The notes: a model not told the origin generated them from the letters alone. 34,610 nt of DNA from an uncultured Oscillospiraceae bacterium (GCA_934591745.1 CAKTPQ010000019.1:1-34610); one strand, 5' to 3'; shown: positions 15,570 through 24,234, numbered from the stretch's first letter. Program-made: numbers and translations.

Positions 15570-16400
15570 TCACCTGCTTTCTCGTTGGAATACATGGATG
15601 TCGAAGGCGATGCGGCAGTCCAGCGCATCAAGTTTACATAATTTATCTACGCCGCTTTTCGGCGTCTTCCAGCAGTAGGGGGTCATGCCGAACAGAGCCT
15701 GGATGTCGGCGGCGCTGTTCAGATGGATGGTGTCCTCCACATGGCGGATGGTGACGTAGCGGAAGTCGTCGTAAGGCGTCTCCTTTACCTCGTTGGGGTA
15801 GGGACGATCGTAGAGCACCTGCTTCATCTCCCACAGGTGCATGGCGGAGGGGACGACGTAGAGAAAGTATCCCCCCGGTCGGAGCACGCGGTGGAATTCC
15901 TCGATGGCCAGCGGGGAAAAGCAGTTGAGCAGCAGGTCGATGCTGCCGTCCGCCACCGGCAGGTGATAGGAGGAGGCCACGGCGAACTCCACGCCTTTTT
16001 CCCGCCGGGCCGCCAGCCGCAGGATGAATTTGGAGATGTCCGTGCCCGCCATGCGGGGCGTCTTTCCGGCGGCGCACAGGGCCTGATAGATGGCGGCGGT
16101 GTAGTACCCCTCGCCGCAGCCGCTGTCCAGCACCGCCGGGGAGGGGCCGGTCAGGGAGACGGAGAGTTGACATAACGCATCGCGCAGCGGGGCGTAGTAG
16201 TCCTTGGAGAGAAAGGCGCTGCGGGCGGCGGCCATGGCCTTGTCGTCGCCGGGGGCCTTGGAGTGCTTCCGGTTCACCGGGAGCAGGTAGGTGTGGCCCT
16301 CTCTGGCGATGTCGAAGCTGTGGCCGGCGGGGCAGCGGTAGGCGCTGTCTCCGCGCTGCAAGGGCGCGCCGCACAGGGGGCAGGTGAACAGGCTGGTCAT
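15570..16400 (-). CDS. rlmA: 23S rRNA (guanine-N1)-methyltransferase, RlmA type
   Basis: SAM-dependent methyltransferase of 276 aa. An N-terminal zinc finger (Cys7, Cys10, Cys23, His27 in FTCPLCGAP and RCPAGHSFD) and the following REGHTYLLP segment are diagnostic of RlmA/TlrB enzymes, which methylate G745 or G748 in 23S rRNA; which base is modified cannot be read here. The SAM-binding fold has DSGCGEGYYT, GTDISKF and LLNCFSPLA. ATG 16400 overlaps the MATE stop (ATGA); an upstream open extension in the same frame is a shadow of the MATE gene. The MATE/rlmA/lysozyme genes are tightly coupled. RlmA(II) homologues affect macrolide susceptibility, so pairing with a transporter is of interest but not proof of resistance. 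Confidence 0.9.
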   Translation of the reverse strand: MTSLFTCPLCGAPLQRGDSAYRCPAGHSFDIAREGHTYLLPVNRKHSKAPGDDKAMAAARSAFLSKDYYAPLRDALCQLSVSLTGPSPAVLDSGCGEGYYTAAIYQALCAAGKTPRMAGTDISKFILRLAARREKGVEFAVASSYHLPVADGSIDLLLNCFSPLAIEEFHRVLRPGGYFLYVVPSAMHLWEMKQVLYDRPYPNEVKETPYDDFRYVTIRHVEDTIHLNSAADIQALFGMTPYCWKTPKSGVDKLCKLDALDCRIAFDIHVFQRESR

Positions 16401-17791
16401 AGGCCGCGCACCTCCGGCAGCGTCACGTCGTGGATCCATCTGCCCTTGCGGATGCGATACCAGCACAGGGGGCATTTCAGCAGGGATTCCGCCTGAATGG
16501 CGGCGGCCACCCACCAGCAGGAGGCGTCCAGCACCAGCGCCAGCAGCGCCGTCAGGGGCAGGGCCAGCAGCCACTGAGGGCTGATGTCCAGCGCGGCGGA
16601 GCAGAACACATCGCCGCCGGCGCGGAGCACGCCGGTAACGGCGGTGATGGAGTAGGCATGGAGGGGGATGGAGGCGAAGCCGGTGACGGCCAGCGCCGCG
16701 GCGATCTGCGCCGTTTGGCCGTACAGCTCGAACAGCGGGAACACGATGGGCTGGAACAGCAGCGGCACCAGCGCCAGCGCGACAACAGCCAGCGCGATGC
16801 CCACCAGAATGGTGACCCACAGCAGGGTGTGGCTCAGCTCCAGCACCTCCCGGTGGCTCTGTCCTTCACCGATGGCCTTGCCCACGATGACGGCGGTGGC
16901 GGCGCCCAGACCGAAGCACACCACCAGAAACAGGCGGTTCAGGTTGCCCATGACGGCATAGGCCGCCAGATATTCCACGGAGCTGACGGTATAGCCCAGT
17001 ATCACGGTGAGCAGGCTGTTGCCGAGACCCCAGGCGATCTCGTTGAGCAGCACGGGGGAGGAGTATTTGATGAAGCGGCGGCACATCTCCCAGCCAGGGC
17101 GGAAGAAGGCCCGCAGGTGCAGCGGCATGGTCCTGCTGCGCAGGGCGCAGAACAGGCACACGGCGAACTCCGCCACGCGGCTGATAAGGGTGGCCACGGC
17201 GGCGCCCTCCACGCCCAGCATGGGAAAGCCCGCCTTGCCGAAGATCAGCAGGTAGTTCATGCCGGTGTTGATGACGGTGGACATGCCGAACAGTTTCATG
17301 CCGAAGGAGGAGTTCTCCACGCTGCGCTGGGCGCTGACATAGATGGACGACAGCATGTTGAACACATAGGAGAAGCCGATGACCCGCAGGTACGGCGCAC
17401 CCAGCACCGACAGCTCGTGCTTGTTGCTGAGCAGGTCCATGATCTCCACGGGCCAGAGGAAGAACGCCGCGGCCAGTATGGCGGCGATGCCCACGCCCAG
17501 ATAGGCGGCCACGCCCATGGCGCGGCTGATGTTCTCCAGATCCTTTTTGCCCCAGTACTGGCTGATGAGGATGCCCACACCGGACTGGACGCCGAACACG
17601 ATGGAGATCAGCAGGAACACCGGCACGTTGGCAGTGGTGACGGCGGCCATCTCCTTGTTGCCCAGCTGGCTGACCATCAGGGTATCGATCAGGCCCAGGG
17701 AGAATGTGATAAGGTTCTGCAGGGCGATGGGGGCGGTGAGCCGCGCCAGATAGCGGTAGAAGCCGCTGTCGCGGCGGAGTGCTTTCAGCAT
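16397..17791 (-). CDS. MATE family efflux transporter
   Basis: Integral membrane transporter of 464 aa with about twelve membrane segments in two related halves, typical of multidrug and toxin extrusion proteins of the NorM/DinF group. Family marks include the N-terminal LTAPIALQNLITFSLGLIDTLMVSQLG and the second-half AVIVGKAIGEG. These carriers export cationic drugs or metabolites using a sodium or proton gradient; the substrate here is unknown. ATG 17791 is preceded by AAGAGG and lies 13 bp after the desulfurase stop; its own stop overlaps rlmA. Confidence 0.93.
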   Translation of the reverse strand: MLKALRRDSGFYRYLARLTAPIALQNLITFSLGLIDTLMVSQLGNKEMAAVTTANVPVFLLISIVFGVQSGVGILISQYWGKKDLENISRAMGVAAYLGVGIAAILAAAFFLWPVEIMDLLSNKHELSVLGAPYLRVIGFSYVFNMLSSIYVSAQRSVENSSFGMKLFGMSTVINTGMNYLLIFGKAGFPMLGVEGAAVATLISRVAEFAVCLFCALRSRTMPLHLRAFFRPGWEMCRRFIKYSSPVLLNEIAWGLGNSLLTVILGYTVSSVEYLAAYAVMGNLNRLFLVVCFGLGAATAVIVGKAIGEGQSHREVLELSHTLLWVTILVGIALAVVALALVPLLFQPIVFPLFELYGQTAQIAAALAVTGFASIPLHAYSITAVTGVLRAGGDVFCSAALDISPQWLLALPLTALLALVLDASCWWVAAAIQAESLLKCPLCWYRIRKGRWIHDVTLPEVRGL

Positions 17792-17804
17792 AGTGATATA
17801 CCTC

Positions 17805-18938
17805 TTACAGCATAGGGAAGCGGGCGGCCTGATGGGCTTTCAGCGCGTCGTACAGGGCGTCCGCGTCCGATGTGGTGTTGTCGGGGGAGAAGGAGATGCG
17901 GATGACGCCGGCGGCGGTGCGCTTGTCCAGACCCAGCGCCGACACGACGTGGCTGGCCTTGCCCTGATGGCAGGCGGAGCCGGCGGAGATGCAGATGCCC
18001 TGCGCACCCAGGTCGGTGACGATGTTGGCGCTGGGGTAGCCCGCCAGCGACACGGCCAGAATGTGGGGGGCGGTGCCCGCCGCCACCGGCACCATGCCGG
18101 GGATGGTCAGCAGCTTTTCGCGGCAGTAGTCCCGGAGGGCGGTCATATGGGCGATCTTGGCGTCATAGTCCGTCAGGCGCAGCTCCACCGCCTTGGCGAA
18201 GCCGGCGATCTGGGCGGTGGCCTCCGTGCCGGAGCGCAGGCCCCGCTCCTGCCCGCCGCCGGGCAGCAGGGGCCGCACATTGCGGAAGCGCTCCGAGATA
18301 TACAGGGCGCCCACGCCCTTGGGACCGCCCAGTTTGTGGGCGGACAGGCTCATCATATCCACGCCCCATGCCTCCGGGTCGCAGGGCACCTTGAGGAAGC
18401 CCTGCACCGCGTCGCAGTGCAGCAGGGCGCGGGACTTCCGCTCCCGCAGGAGCTGCGCCGTCTCCTTTACGGGGAACACGCAGCCTGTCTCGTTGTTCAC
18501 CAGCATCATGGACACCAGCACCGTGTCATCCCGCAGGGCGCCCGCCACCTGCTCCGCGGTGACGTGGCCGGTGCGGTCGGGTTTGAGGTATGTGACCTCA
18601 TAGCCCTGCTGCTGCAGCCAGCGGCATGGCTCCAGAACGGCGCTGTGCTCCACGGCGGTGGTGATGATGTGCCTGCCGGTATGGCGGCCCTGCCAGACGG
18701 CGGCCTCGATGGCCCAGTTGTCCGACTCGGTGCCGCAGGAGGTGAAGTACAGGCGCTCCGGCGGACAGTGCAGCGCGCCGGCGATCACGGCGCGCCAGCC
18801 CTCCACGGCCTTTTTCATCTCCTGCCCGGCGGGGTACTGGGAGGAGGGATTGCCGAAGTGATGGGTCAGCACATCGTACATGGCGTCCGCCACGGCGGCG
18901 GGCACCGGCGTGGTGGCGGCGTTATCCAGATAGATCAT
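17805..18938 (-). CDS. Cysteine desulfurase, NifS/IscS-like
   Basis: Pyridoxal-phosphate enzyme of 377 aa that takes sulfur from cysteine for Fe-S clusters or thiolated tRNA. The N-terminus MIYLDNAATTP is typical. His98 (EHSA) stacks on the cofactor, Lys202 in SAHKLGGPKG binds it, and Cys323 in SAGSACHQGK is the sulfur acceptor. The long SxGSAC loop indicates a group I (NifS/IscS) enzyme. No iscU or thiI follows; instead it leads an operon with a MATE transporter, rlmA and a lysozyme. It is divergent from mtaB, whose product needs Fe-S clusters and inserts sulfur into tRNA, so joint control would be sensible (inference). Confidence 0.94.
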   Translation of the reverse strand: MIYLDNAATTPVPAAVADAMYDVLTHHFGNPSSQYPAGQEMKKAVEGWRAVIAGALHCPPERLYFTSCGTESDNWAIEAAVWQGRHTGRHIITTAVEHSAVLEPCRWLQQQGYEVTYLKPDRTGHVTAEQVAGALRDDTVLVSMMLVNNETGCVFPVKETAQLLRERKSRALLHCDAVQGFLKVPCDPEAWGVDMMSLSAHKLGGPKGVGALYISERFRNVRPLLPGGGQERGLRSGTEATAQIAGFAKAVELRLTDYDAKIAHMTALRDYCREKLLTIPGMVPVAAGTAPHILAVSLAGYPSANIVTDLGAQGICISAGSACHQGKASHVVSALGLDKRTAAGVIRISFSPDNTTSDADALYDALKAHQAARFPML

Positions 18939-18972
18939 GGGAAAAACCTCTCAATTTCATAGGCCGGAGGAC

Positions 18973-19001
18973 TTGCCACCGGCAGAAGTATCCAGTATAA
19001 T
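18973..19001 (+). promoter_or_regulatory. Promoter of the mtaB operon
   Basis: TTGCCA and perfect TATAAT with a 17-bp spacer; start near 19008. It faces the minus-strand promoter at 19017-19045. Confidence 0.75.
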
Positions 19002-19016
19002 AAAGCATTACCGTAT

Positions 19017-19045
19017 ATTATACCGACATTCGACGGAAAGTGCAA
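19017..19045 (-). promoter_or_regulatory. Promoter of the cysteine desulfurase operon
   Basis: Minus-strand TTGCAC and perfect TATAAT with a 17-bp spacer; start near 19010. Its -35 end overlaps the mtaB ribosome binding site. Confidence 0.75.
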
Positions 19046-19055
19046 GGAGAATCCC

Positions 19056-20339
19056 ATGCTGGCAGCGATTTACACATTAGGCTGTAAGGTCAATCAATAC
19101 GAAACGCAGGCCATGGAGCAGGAGCTGGTACGCCGGGGCCACACGCTGGTGCCCTTTGACCAGCGGGCGGACGCCTATATCGTCAACACCTGCTCCGTCA
19201 CCGCCGTCAGCGACAAGAAGTCGCGGCAGATGATCCGGCGGTGCCGGAAGCTGAACCCGGAGGCGGTGGTGGCCGCCTGCGGCTGCTATGTGCAGACCCA
19301 CGCGGAGGAGGCGGCGGGGCTGGACGTGGACCTCATCGCCGGCACCGGCGACCGCATGGCGTTTCTGGACCTGCTGGAGCAGGTGACGCGGGAAAAGCAG
19401 GTGACGCTGCTGGACGATGCGCTGAAGCGCCGGACGTTCGAGGTGCTGCCCGCCGGCGGCATGGCCGAACGCACCCGCGCCATGCTGAAGGTGGAGGACG
19501 GCTGCGTCAACTTCTGCACCTACTGCATCATCCCCTACGCCCGTGGGCCGGTACGCTCTCTGCCCAAGGAGGAGGCCGTGGCCCAGACGGAGGCGCTGCG
19601 GCGGGAGGGATACCGGGAGCTGGTGTTCACCGGCATCGAGATCTCCAGCTGGGGTCACGATCTGAAAAACGGCGAGACGCTCATCGACCTTTTGGAGGCG
19701 GTGTCCGCCGCGGCGGGGGACATGCGGCTGCGGCTGGGCAGTCTGGAGCCGCGCACCATCACGGAGGACTTCTGCCGCCGGGCCGCCGCGCTGCCCAATC
19801 TGTGTCCCCACTTCCACCTGTCCCTGCAGTCCGGCTGCGACGCCACGCTGCGGCGGATGAACCGGAAGTACGACACGGCACGGTTCCGGCAGTCGGTGAC
19901 GCTGCTGGAGCGGTATTTTGACCGGCCCGCCGTCACCACCGACCTCATCTGCGGTTTCCCGGAGGAGACGGAGGAGGAGTTCGCCCAGACGCTGGCGTTT
20001 ATCCAGGAGTGCGGCTTCGCGGCCATGCACATCTTTCCCTACTCCATCCGCCCCGGCACAAAGGCGGCGGCCATGGAGCAGGTGCCGCCGGCGGTGAAGG
20101 AGGCCCGGGCCGCCCGGGCCGCGCAGGCGGCGGAGCGGATGCACCGGGCGTATCTGGAGGGCTGCGTGGGCCGGGTGTACCCGGTGCTGTTCGAGCAGCC
20201 CAGAGACGGACGCTATACCGGACACGCCCCCAACTATATGGAGGTGGCCGCGGCGGGCGAGGGGCTGCACAACATCGTGAAAAACGTGAGGATCACCGGC
20301 GTGGACGGTGAGCTGCTGACGGGGGAGGTACTGCCGTGA
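19056..20339 (+). CDS. mtaB: tRNA t6A37 methylthiotransferase MtaB
   Basis: Radical-SAM enzyme of 427 aa that adds a methylthio group to N6-threonylcarbamoyladenosine 37 of tRNAs reading ANN codons. The N-terminal UPF0004 domain holds the three cysteines of the auxiliary Fe-S cluster (Cys10 in TLGCKVNQYE, Cys46 in NTCSVT, and one of the CGC pair Cys75/Cys77). The radical-SAM cluster is Cys150-x3-Cys154-x2-Cys157 (GCVNFCTYC). A C-terminal TRAM-like region follows. The NQYE N-terminus and CSVT signature favour MtaB over MiaB or RimO. AAGGAG precedes ATG 19056; the stop overlaps the next start (GTGA). Confidence 0.95.
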   Translation: MLAAIYTLGCKVNQYETQAMEQELVRRGHTLVPFDQRADAYIVNTCSVTAVSDKKSRQMIRRCRKLNPEAVVAACGCYVQTHAEEAAGLDVDLIAGTGDRMAFLDLLEQVTREKQVTLLDDALKRRTFEVLPAGGMAERTRAMLKVEDGCVNFCTYCIIPYARGPVRSLPKEEAVAQTEALRREGYRELVFTGIEISSWGHDLKNGETLIDLLEAVSAAAGDMRLRLGSLEPRTITEDFCRRAAALPNLCPHFHLSLQSGCDATLRRMNRKYDTARFRQSVTLLERYFDRPAVTTDLICGFPEETEEEFAQTLAFIQECGFAAMHIFPYSIRPGTKAAAMEQVPPAVKEARAARAAQAAERMHRAYLEGCVGRVYPVLFEQPRDGRYTGHAPNYMEVAAAGEGLHNIVKNVRITGVDGELLTGEVLP

Positions 20340-20908
20340 ACCACTTTTTTGCCTATATCGACCGTATGCGCTACATCGAGCGCTGGGCGCTGATGCGCAA
20401 CAGCGTCCGGGAGAACATTCAGGAGCACAGCCATCAGGTGGCGGTGCTGGCCCACGCGCTGGCGGTGATCCGCAACGAGTTCTTCGGCGGACAGGTGGAC
20501 GCCGGGGCCGTGGCCGCGGCGGCGCTGTACCACGACGCCGGGGAGATCCTCACCGGCGATATGCCCACCCCCATCAAGTACTTCAACCCGGAGATACGGG
20601 AGGCCTACCGCAAGGTAGAGGAGGTGGCGGACCGGAAGCTGCTGGGCATGCTGCCGGAGGCGCTGCGCCCCGTGTATGAGGACATCCTGCGCCCCGCCGA
20701 TCCGGAGGTGGAGGAGCTGGTGAAGGCGGCGGACAAGCTCAGCGCCCACATCAAGTGTCTGGAGGAACTGAAGGCCGGCAACGAGGAATTCCGGCAGGCG
20801 GCGCGGCAGACGGCGGAGGCGCTGGACGGCTATGACCTGCCGGAGCTGCGGTATTTCCGGGAGCAGTTTTTAGGCTCGTTCCAGCTGACGCTGGACGAGA
20901 TGGAGTAA
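20336..20908 (+). CDS. HD-domain phosphohydrolase, YfbR-like 5'-deoxynucleotidase
   Basis: HD-superfamily hydrolase of 190 aa. The metal ligands are visible in EHSHQVAVLAH (about 31-41) and LYHDAGE (about 64-70), and the pattern RMRYIERWALMRNS at the N-terminus and AADKLSAHIKCLEEL (about 128-142) matches YfbR-type 5'-deoxynucleotidases, which remove phosphate from dNMPs. The start is GTG 20336, overlapping the mtaB stop, with GGGGAGG upstream. Second gene of the operon. Confidence 0.9.
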   Translation: MNHFFAYIDRMRYIERWALMRNSVRENIQEHSHQVAVLAHALAVIRNEFFGGQVDAGAVAAAALYHDAGEILTGDMPTPIKYFNPEIREAYRKVEEVADRKLLGMLPEALRPVYEDILRPADPEVEELVKAADKLSAHIKCLEELKAGNEEFRQAARQTAEALDGYDLPELRYFREQFLGSFQLTLDEME

Positions 20909-20933
20909 TTTTTTCCAAAAAGGAGTGACCGAT

Positions 20934-21203
20934 ATGAAAGCCATCGTAACAGTGGTGGGAAAGGATCAAGTGGGCATCATCGCCGGTGTGTGCAACACGC
21001 TGGCGGCGTACCAGATCAACGTGCTGGACATCAGCCAGACCATTATGGAGGGCTATTTCACCATGATGATGGTGGTGGATCTGACACTGTGTCAGGAGCC
21101 GTTCGACAAGCTGCGTGCCGCCCTGCGGGAATACGGCGAGGGGCGGGGCCTGTCCATCCGCATCCAGCGGGAGGACATCTTTGACGCCATGCACAAGCTG
21201 TAA
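20934..21203 (+). CDS. ACT-domain protein, UPF0237 family
   Basis: Single ACT domain of 89 aa (MKAIVTVVGKDQVGIIAGVC, then a beta-alpha-beta pattern). ACT domains bind amino acids or other small ligands and regulate enzymes. This kind is nearly always encoded directly before a UPF0210 protein, as here (12-bp gap), which suggests it senses a ligand for that partner. ATG 20934 with AGGAG 8 bases upstream is chosen over GTG 20925, which overlaps the ribosome site. Confidence 0.93.
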   Translation: MKAIVTVVGKDQVGIIAGVCNTLAAYQINVLDISQTIMEGYFTMMMVVDLTLCQEPFDKLRAALREYGEGRGLSIRIQREDIFDAMHKL

Positions 21204-21215
21204 GAGGGACGCGCT

Positions 21216-22574
21216 ATGCTGAATCTGCAGAATATTTTTGACACCATCGACATGATCGACAAGCAGCATCTGGACATCCGCACCATTACGATGGGCATCT
21301 CCCTGCTGGACTGCGTCAGTGAGGACGCGGGCCGTTGCTGCGACAAAATTTACGACAAGATCTGCCGCCGGGCGGAGAAGCTGGTGCGCACCGGCGAGGA
21401 CATCGAAAGCGAGTTCGGTATCCCCATCGTCAACAAGCGCATCTCCGTGACGCCTATGGCGCTGGTGGCCGGCGGCTGCGATACCGAGGACTATGTGCCC
21501 TTCGCGCTGACGCTGGACCGGGCGGCCCACACCTGCGGCGTCAACTTCATCGGCGGCTACTCTGCCCTGGTGCAGAAGGGTTTCACAAAGGGGGACGAGC
21601 TGCTGCTGCGGTCCATCCCTCAGGCGCTGGCCCAGACGGAGCTGGTGTGCTCCAGCGTCAACGTGGGCAGCACCAAGGCGGGCATCAACATGGATGCCGT
21701 GGCCCGGATGGGCCGCATCATCAAGGAGACGGCACATCTGACCAGGGCGCAGGACGGCCTGGGCTGTGCCAAGCTGGTGGTGTTCTGCAACGCCGTGGAG
21801 GACAACCCCTTCATGGCCGGGGCGTTCCACGGCGTGGGCGAGGCGGACAGCGTCATCAATGTGGGCGTGTCCGGCCCCGGCGTGGTGTACCACGCTTTGC
21901 AGTCCTGTAAGGGACAGCCCTTCGACGTGGTGGCGGAGACCATCAAGAAAACGGCGTTCCAGATCACCCGGATGGGACAGATGGTGGCGGCGGAGGCATC
22001 CAGACGGCTGGACACGCCGTTTGGCATCGTGGACCTGTCGCTGGCGCCCACCCCGGCGGTGGGGGACAGCGTGGCCCGTATCCTGGAGGAGATGGGCCTT
22101 GCCGTCTGCGGCACCCACGGCACCACGGCGGCGCTGGCGCTGCTGAACGACGCGGTAAAGAAGGGCGGCGTCATGGCGTCCGGCCATGTGGGCGGCCTGT
22201 CCGGCGCGTTTATCCCCGTGTCGGAGGATGAGGGCATGATCGCCGCCGCGCTGGACGGCACGCTGACCATTGACAAGCTGGAGGCCATGACCTGCGTGTG
22301 CTCCGTGGGACTGGACATGATCGCCGTGCCCGGCAGCACCAGTGCCGAGACCATCGCGGCCATCATCGCCGACGAGGCGGCGGTGGGCATGGTGAACAGC
22401 AAGACCACCGCCGTGCGCATCATTCCCGTGGAGGGCGCCGATGTGGGCGATATGGTGGAGATGGGCGGCCTGCTGGGCAGCGCGCCAGTGATGCCGGTGC
22501 ATGAGGCGTCCAGCGCCGACTTCATCGCCCGGGGCGGACGCATCCCCGCGCCGCTCCAGAGCCTGAAAAACTGA
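21216..22574 (+). CDS. UPF0210 (DUF711, PFL-like) family protein
   Basis: Protein of 452 aa of the UPF0210 family, which is related in fold to pyruvate-formate lyase/ribonucleotide reductase barrels but has no established reaction. Typical stretches are [14 protein letters not shown] near the N-terminus, [15 protein letters not shown], and the Gly-rich C-terminal part with [20 protein letters not shown]. The length is normal for the family. It follows the ACT protein, and its stop overlaps the GNAT start (TGATG). The conserved ACT-UPF0210 pairing suggests a ligand-regulated enzyme. Confidence 0.93.
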   Translation: MLNLQNIFDTIDMIDKQHLDIRTITMGISLLDCVSEDAGRCCDKIYDKICRRAEKLVRTGEDIESEFGIPIVNKRISVTPMALVAGGCDTEDYVPFALTLDRAAHTCGVNFIGGYSALVQKGFTKGDELLLRSIPQALAQTELVCSSVNVGSTKAGINMDAVARMGRIIKETAHLTRAQDGLGCAKLVVFCNAVEDNPFMAGAFHGVGEADSVINVGVSGPGVVYHALQSCKGQPFDVVAETIKKTAFQITRMGQMVAAEASRRLDTPFGIVDLSLAPTPAVGDSVARILEEMGLAVCGTHGTTAALALLNDAVKKGGVMASGHVGGLSGAFIPVSEDEGMIAAALDGTLTIDKLEAMTCVCSVGLDMIAVPGSTSAETIAAIIADEAAVGMVNSKTTAVRIIPVEGADVGDMVEMGGLLGSAPVMPVHEASSADFIARGGRIPAPLQSLKN

Positions 22575-23050
22575 TGGTACGGGCGGCGGAGGTACATGAT
22601 TTGCCCCGCGTCATGGCCATCTATGATACGGCGCGGCGGTACATGCGGGCAAACGGCAACACCGTCCAGTGGGTGAACGGCTACCCCTCCGAGGCACTGC
22701 TGCGGCAGGATATCCGGGACGGCGTCCTGTACGTCATGGAGGACGGAGGCGGCGTGTACGCCGTGTTCGCGTTCATCATCGGCGACGACCCCACCTACGG
22801 TCATATCGAGGGGGCGTGGCGGGACGGCAGTCCCTACGGTACTATCCACCGGCTGGGCAGCGACGGCACCCATCGGGGCGTATTCGCGGAGACGGCGGTG
22901 TGGGCGGCGCGGCAGTGTCCCCATCTGCGTGCGGACACACACGCGGCCAATCTGACCATGCGGCACTGCATGGAGCGGGCGGGCTTCGTGTACTGCGGTG
23001 TCATTCATGTGGCGGACGGCACGCCCCGTGTGGCCTATGAAAAAGTATAA
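22574..23050 (+). CDS. GNAT family N-acetyltransferase
   Basis: Acetyl-CoA-dependent acyltransferase of 158 aa with the GNAT layout: N-terminal VRAAEVHDLPRVMAIYD, a central strand YAVFAFIIGDDPTY, the DGTHRGVFAETAVWAARQ region where the acetyl-CoA loop sits, and the C-terminal NLTMRHCMERAGFVYCG typical of the family. The acceptor cannot be predicted. ATG overlaps the upstream stop, so it is translationally coupled. Confidence 0.9.
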   Translation: MVRAAEVHDLPRVMAIYDTARRYMRANGNTVQWVNGYPSEALLRQDIRDGVLYVMEDGGGVYAVFAFIIGDDPTYGHIEGAWRDGSPYGTIHRLGSDGTHRGVFAETAVWAARQCPHLRADTHAANLTMRHCMERAGFVYCGVIHVADGTPRVAYEKV

Positions 23051-23061
23051 GGAGAATGGTT

Positions 23062-23286
23062 ATGGACCCTATTTTCGAGATCGAGCTGGAGGAATGCCCC
23101 ATCTGCCGGGGCGCCGGCGTCATGCAGGACGAGCAGGGCTGGAGCGTCTCCGTGGGCTGCATGGACTGCGGCGCGGAGACGGCCCACGCGGAGTACCGCA
23201 CGCCGGAGCAGCGGCTGGAGGCCGCGCGGCGGGTGGCGCTGCTGTGGAACATGGGCAAGGTCATCCACACCGGTGTGGGCGACTGA
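23062..23286 (+). CDS. Small zinc-ribbon protein, Lar-like
   Basis: Protein of 74 aa with two CxxC pairs (CPICRGAG about 13-16, and CMDCGAE about 33-36), probably binding one zinc ion, and a C-terminal helix ending in ARRVALLWNMGK. This arrangement resembles the Lar (restriction alleviation) domain family, whose members in bacterial genomes are mostly of unknown role. ATG 23062 is 7 bases after AAGGAG; an ATG two codons earlier is too close. Last gene of the mtaB operon. Confidence 0.8.
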   Translation: MDPIFEIELEECPICRGAGVMQDEQGWSVSVGCMDCGAETAHAEYRTPEQRLEAARRVALLWNMGKVIHTGVGD

Positions 23287-23326
23287 CAAAACAAGACCTC
23301 CGGCTCGAGCCGGAGGTCTTGTTTTG
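23287..23326 (+). terminator. Terminator of the mtaB operon
   Basis: A fully self-complementary 40-base palindrome starting right after the stop codon, with T-runs at both ends (CTTGTTTTG). It could stop transcription from both sides. Confidence 0.88.
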
Positions 23327-23366
23327 CCGGGGCGTGGTGCGTGGGCGGCTTCGGCGGCAAAAAGAA

Positions 23367-23395
23367 GCGGGAGGGAAGCAGAGCTTCCCTCCCGC
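23367..23395 (-). terminator. Terminator of yceD-rpmF
   Basis: Perfect 13-bp stem GCGGGAGGGAAGC with an AGA loop, 16 bases after the rpmF stop on the minus strand, followed by TTCTTTTTGCC. Confidence 0.82.
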
Positions 23396-23411
23396 GTGGA
23401 CACAAAAGAAT

Positions 23412-23609
23412 TTACTTGTCCGCTGCCACAGACTTGACGACCTTGACTTCGCGGCCGTTGTAGGTACCGCACTCCGGGCACATTCTGTGAGGCAGATGCA
23501 GAGCACCGCACTTGGGGCATGCCACCAGAGCGGGAGCTGCCAGCTTCCATACGGAAGAACGTCTCTTATTGCGTCTTTGCTTGGATACTTTTCCCTTAGG
23601 GACTGCCAT
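23412..23609 (-). CDS. rpmF: 50S ribosomal protein L32
   Basis: Protein of 65 aa, the normal size for L32. It has the conserved opening MAVPKGKVSKQRRNKRRS and a zinc ribbon of two CxxC pairs (CPKCG and CPECG), so this is the zinc-binding (C+) form. It follows yceD as in most bacteria; AGGAGG lies upstream of ATG 23609. Confidence 0.97.
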   Translation of the reverse strand: MAVPKGKVSKQRRNKRRSSVWKLAAPALVACPKCGALHLPHRMCPECGTYNGREVKVVKSVAADK

Positions 23610-23658
23610 GTTGACACCTCCTTGGTCTTAACTGCCTGAGCAGCAATTTATGATGGAT

Positions 23659-24159
23659 TCACTCGTCGTTCTGCAACAGCTGCGCCAGCTTGGCCAGCCG
23701 GGGATCCACCGCCTTCTTGCAGCGGCAGCTCTCGCGGTTCAGGTCGGCCCCGCAGCCGGGACAAAGTCCCTTGCAGTCCTCAGAGCAGAGAAATTTCGTG
23801 TCCATATCGAGGATAAAGGCGTCCCGCGCCAGTTCCGTCACATCCACCTCGTCGCTCTCCAGCAGCACGATGTCGTCGTCCTCATCGGACTGACGCTCCT
23901 CGGCCAGCACACAGGCGTAGTCCACGGATTTCTCCCGGTCGAACTCCTGAGCGCAGCGGTCGCAGACGCAGTGGAGCGTGGTGGTGATCTGAAGCTCACA
24001 GAGCAGCACGCCCGCCTGGTTCCGCAGCTGGCCGTCCACAACAACCGGTCGCGTCACAGGGCAGGAACCGCCGAACTCCAGATCGGACAGGTCCATCTCA
24101 AAGTGGATATCCTGCCGGGAGCCGGGGGTATGCAGCAGCTTGTTTACGTTCAGACGCAT
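23659..24159 (-). CDS. yceD: YceD/DUF177 family rRNA accumulation protein
   Basis: Protein of 166 aa of the DUF177 family, linked to 23S rRNA accumulation and almost always encoded before rpmF, as here. The core has CDRCAQEFDREKSVDY (about 88-103), and the C-terminus has a Cys-rich cluster (CSEDCKGLCPGCGADLNRE, then CRCKK) that probably binds zinc. ATG 24159 is chosen: it follows AGG and lies just downstream of a consensus promoter, while longer in-frame starts precede the promoter. Confidence 0.93.
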   Translation of the reverse strand: MRLNVNKLLHTPGSRQDIHFEMDLSDLEFGGSCPVTRPVVVDGQLRNQAGVLLCELQITTTLHCVCDRCAQEFDREKSVDYACVLAEERQSDEDDDIVLLESDEVDVTELARDAFILDMDTKFLCSEDCKGLCPGCGADLNRESCRCKKAVDPRLAKLAQLLQNDE

Positions 24160-24186
24160 AGTACACCTCGCAATGACACGAGTAGT

Positions 24187-24215
24187 ATTATAGCCGACAC
24201 AAAATCCCTTGTCAA
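24187..24215 (-). promoter_or_regulatory. Consensus promoter of yceD-rpmF
   Basis: Minus-strand perfect TTGACA, 17-bp spacer and perfect TATAAT, 28 bp before the yceD start. Confidence 0.9.
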
Positions 24216-24234
24216 ACATTTTCTCACAAATATT

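Noticed and set aside
23062..23286. Restriction-alleviation function for the Lar-like protein
   Set aside because: Only a CxxC zinc-ribbon pattern and one helix support it; it sits in a housekeeping operon, not a phage region.
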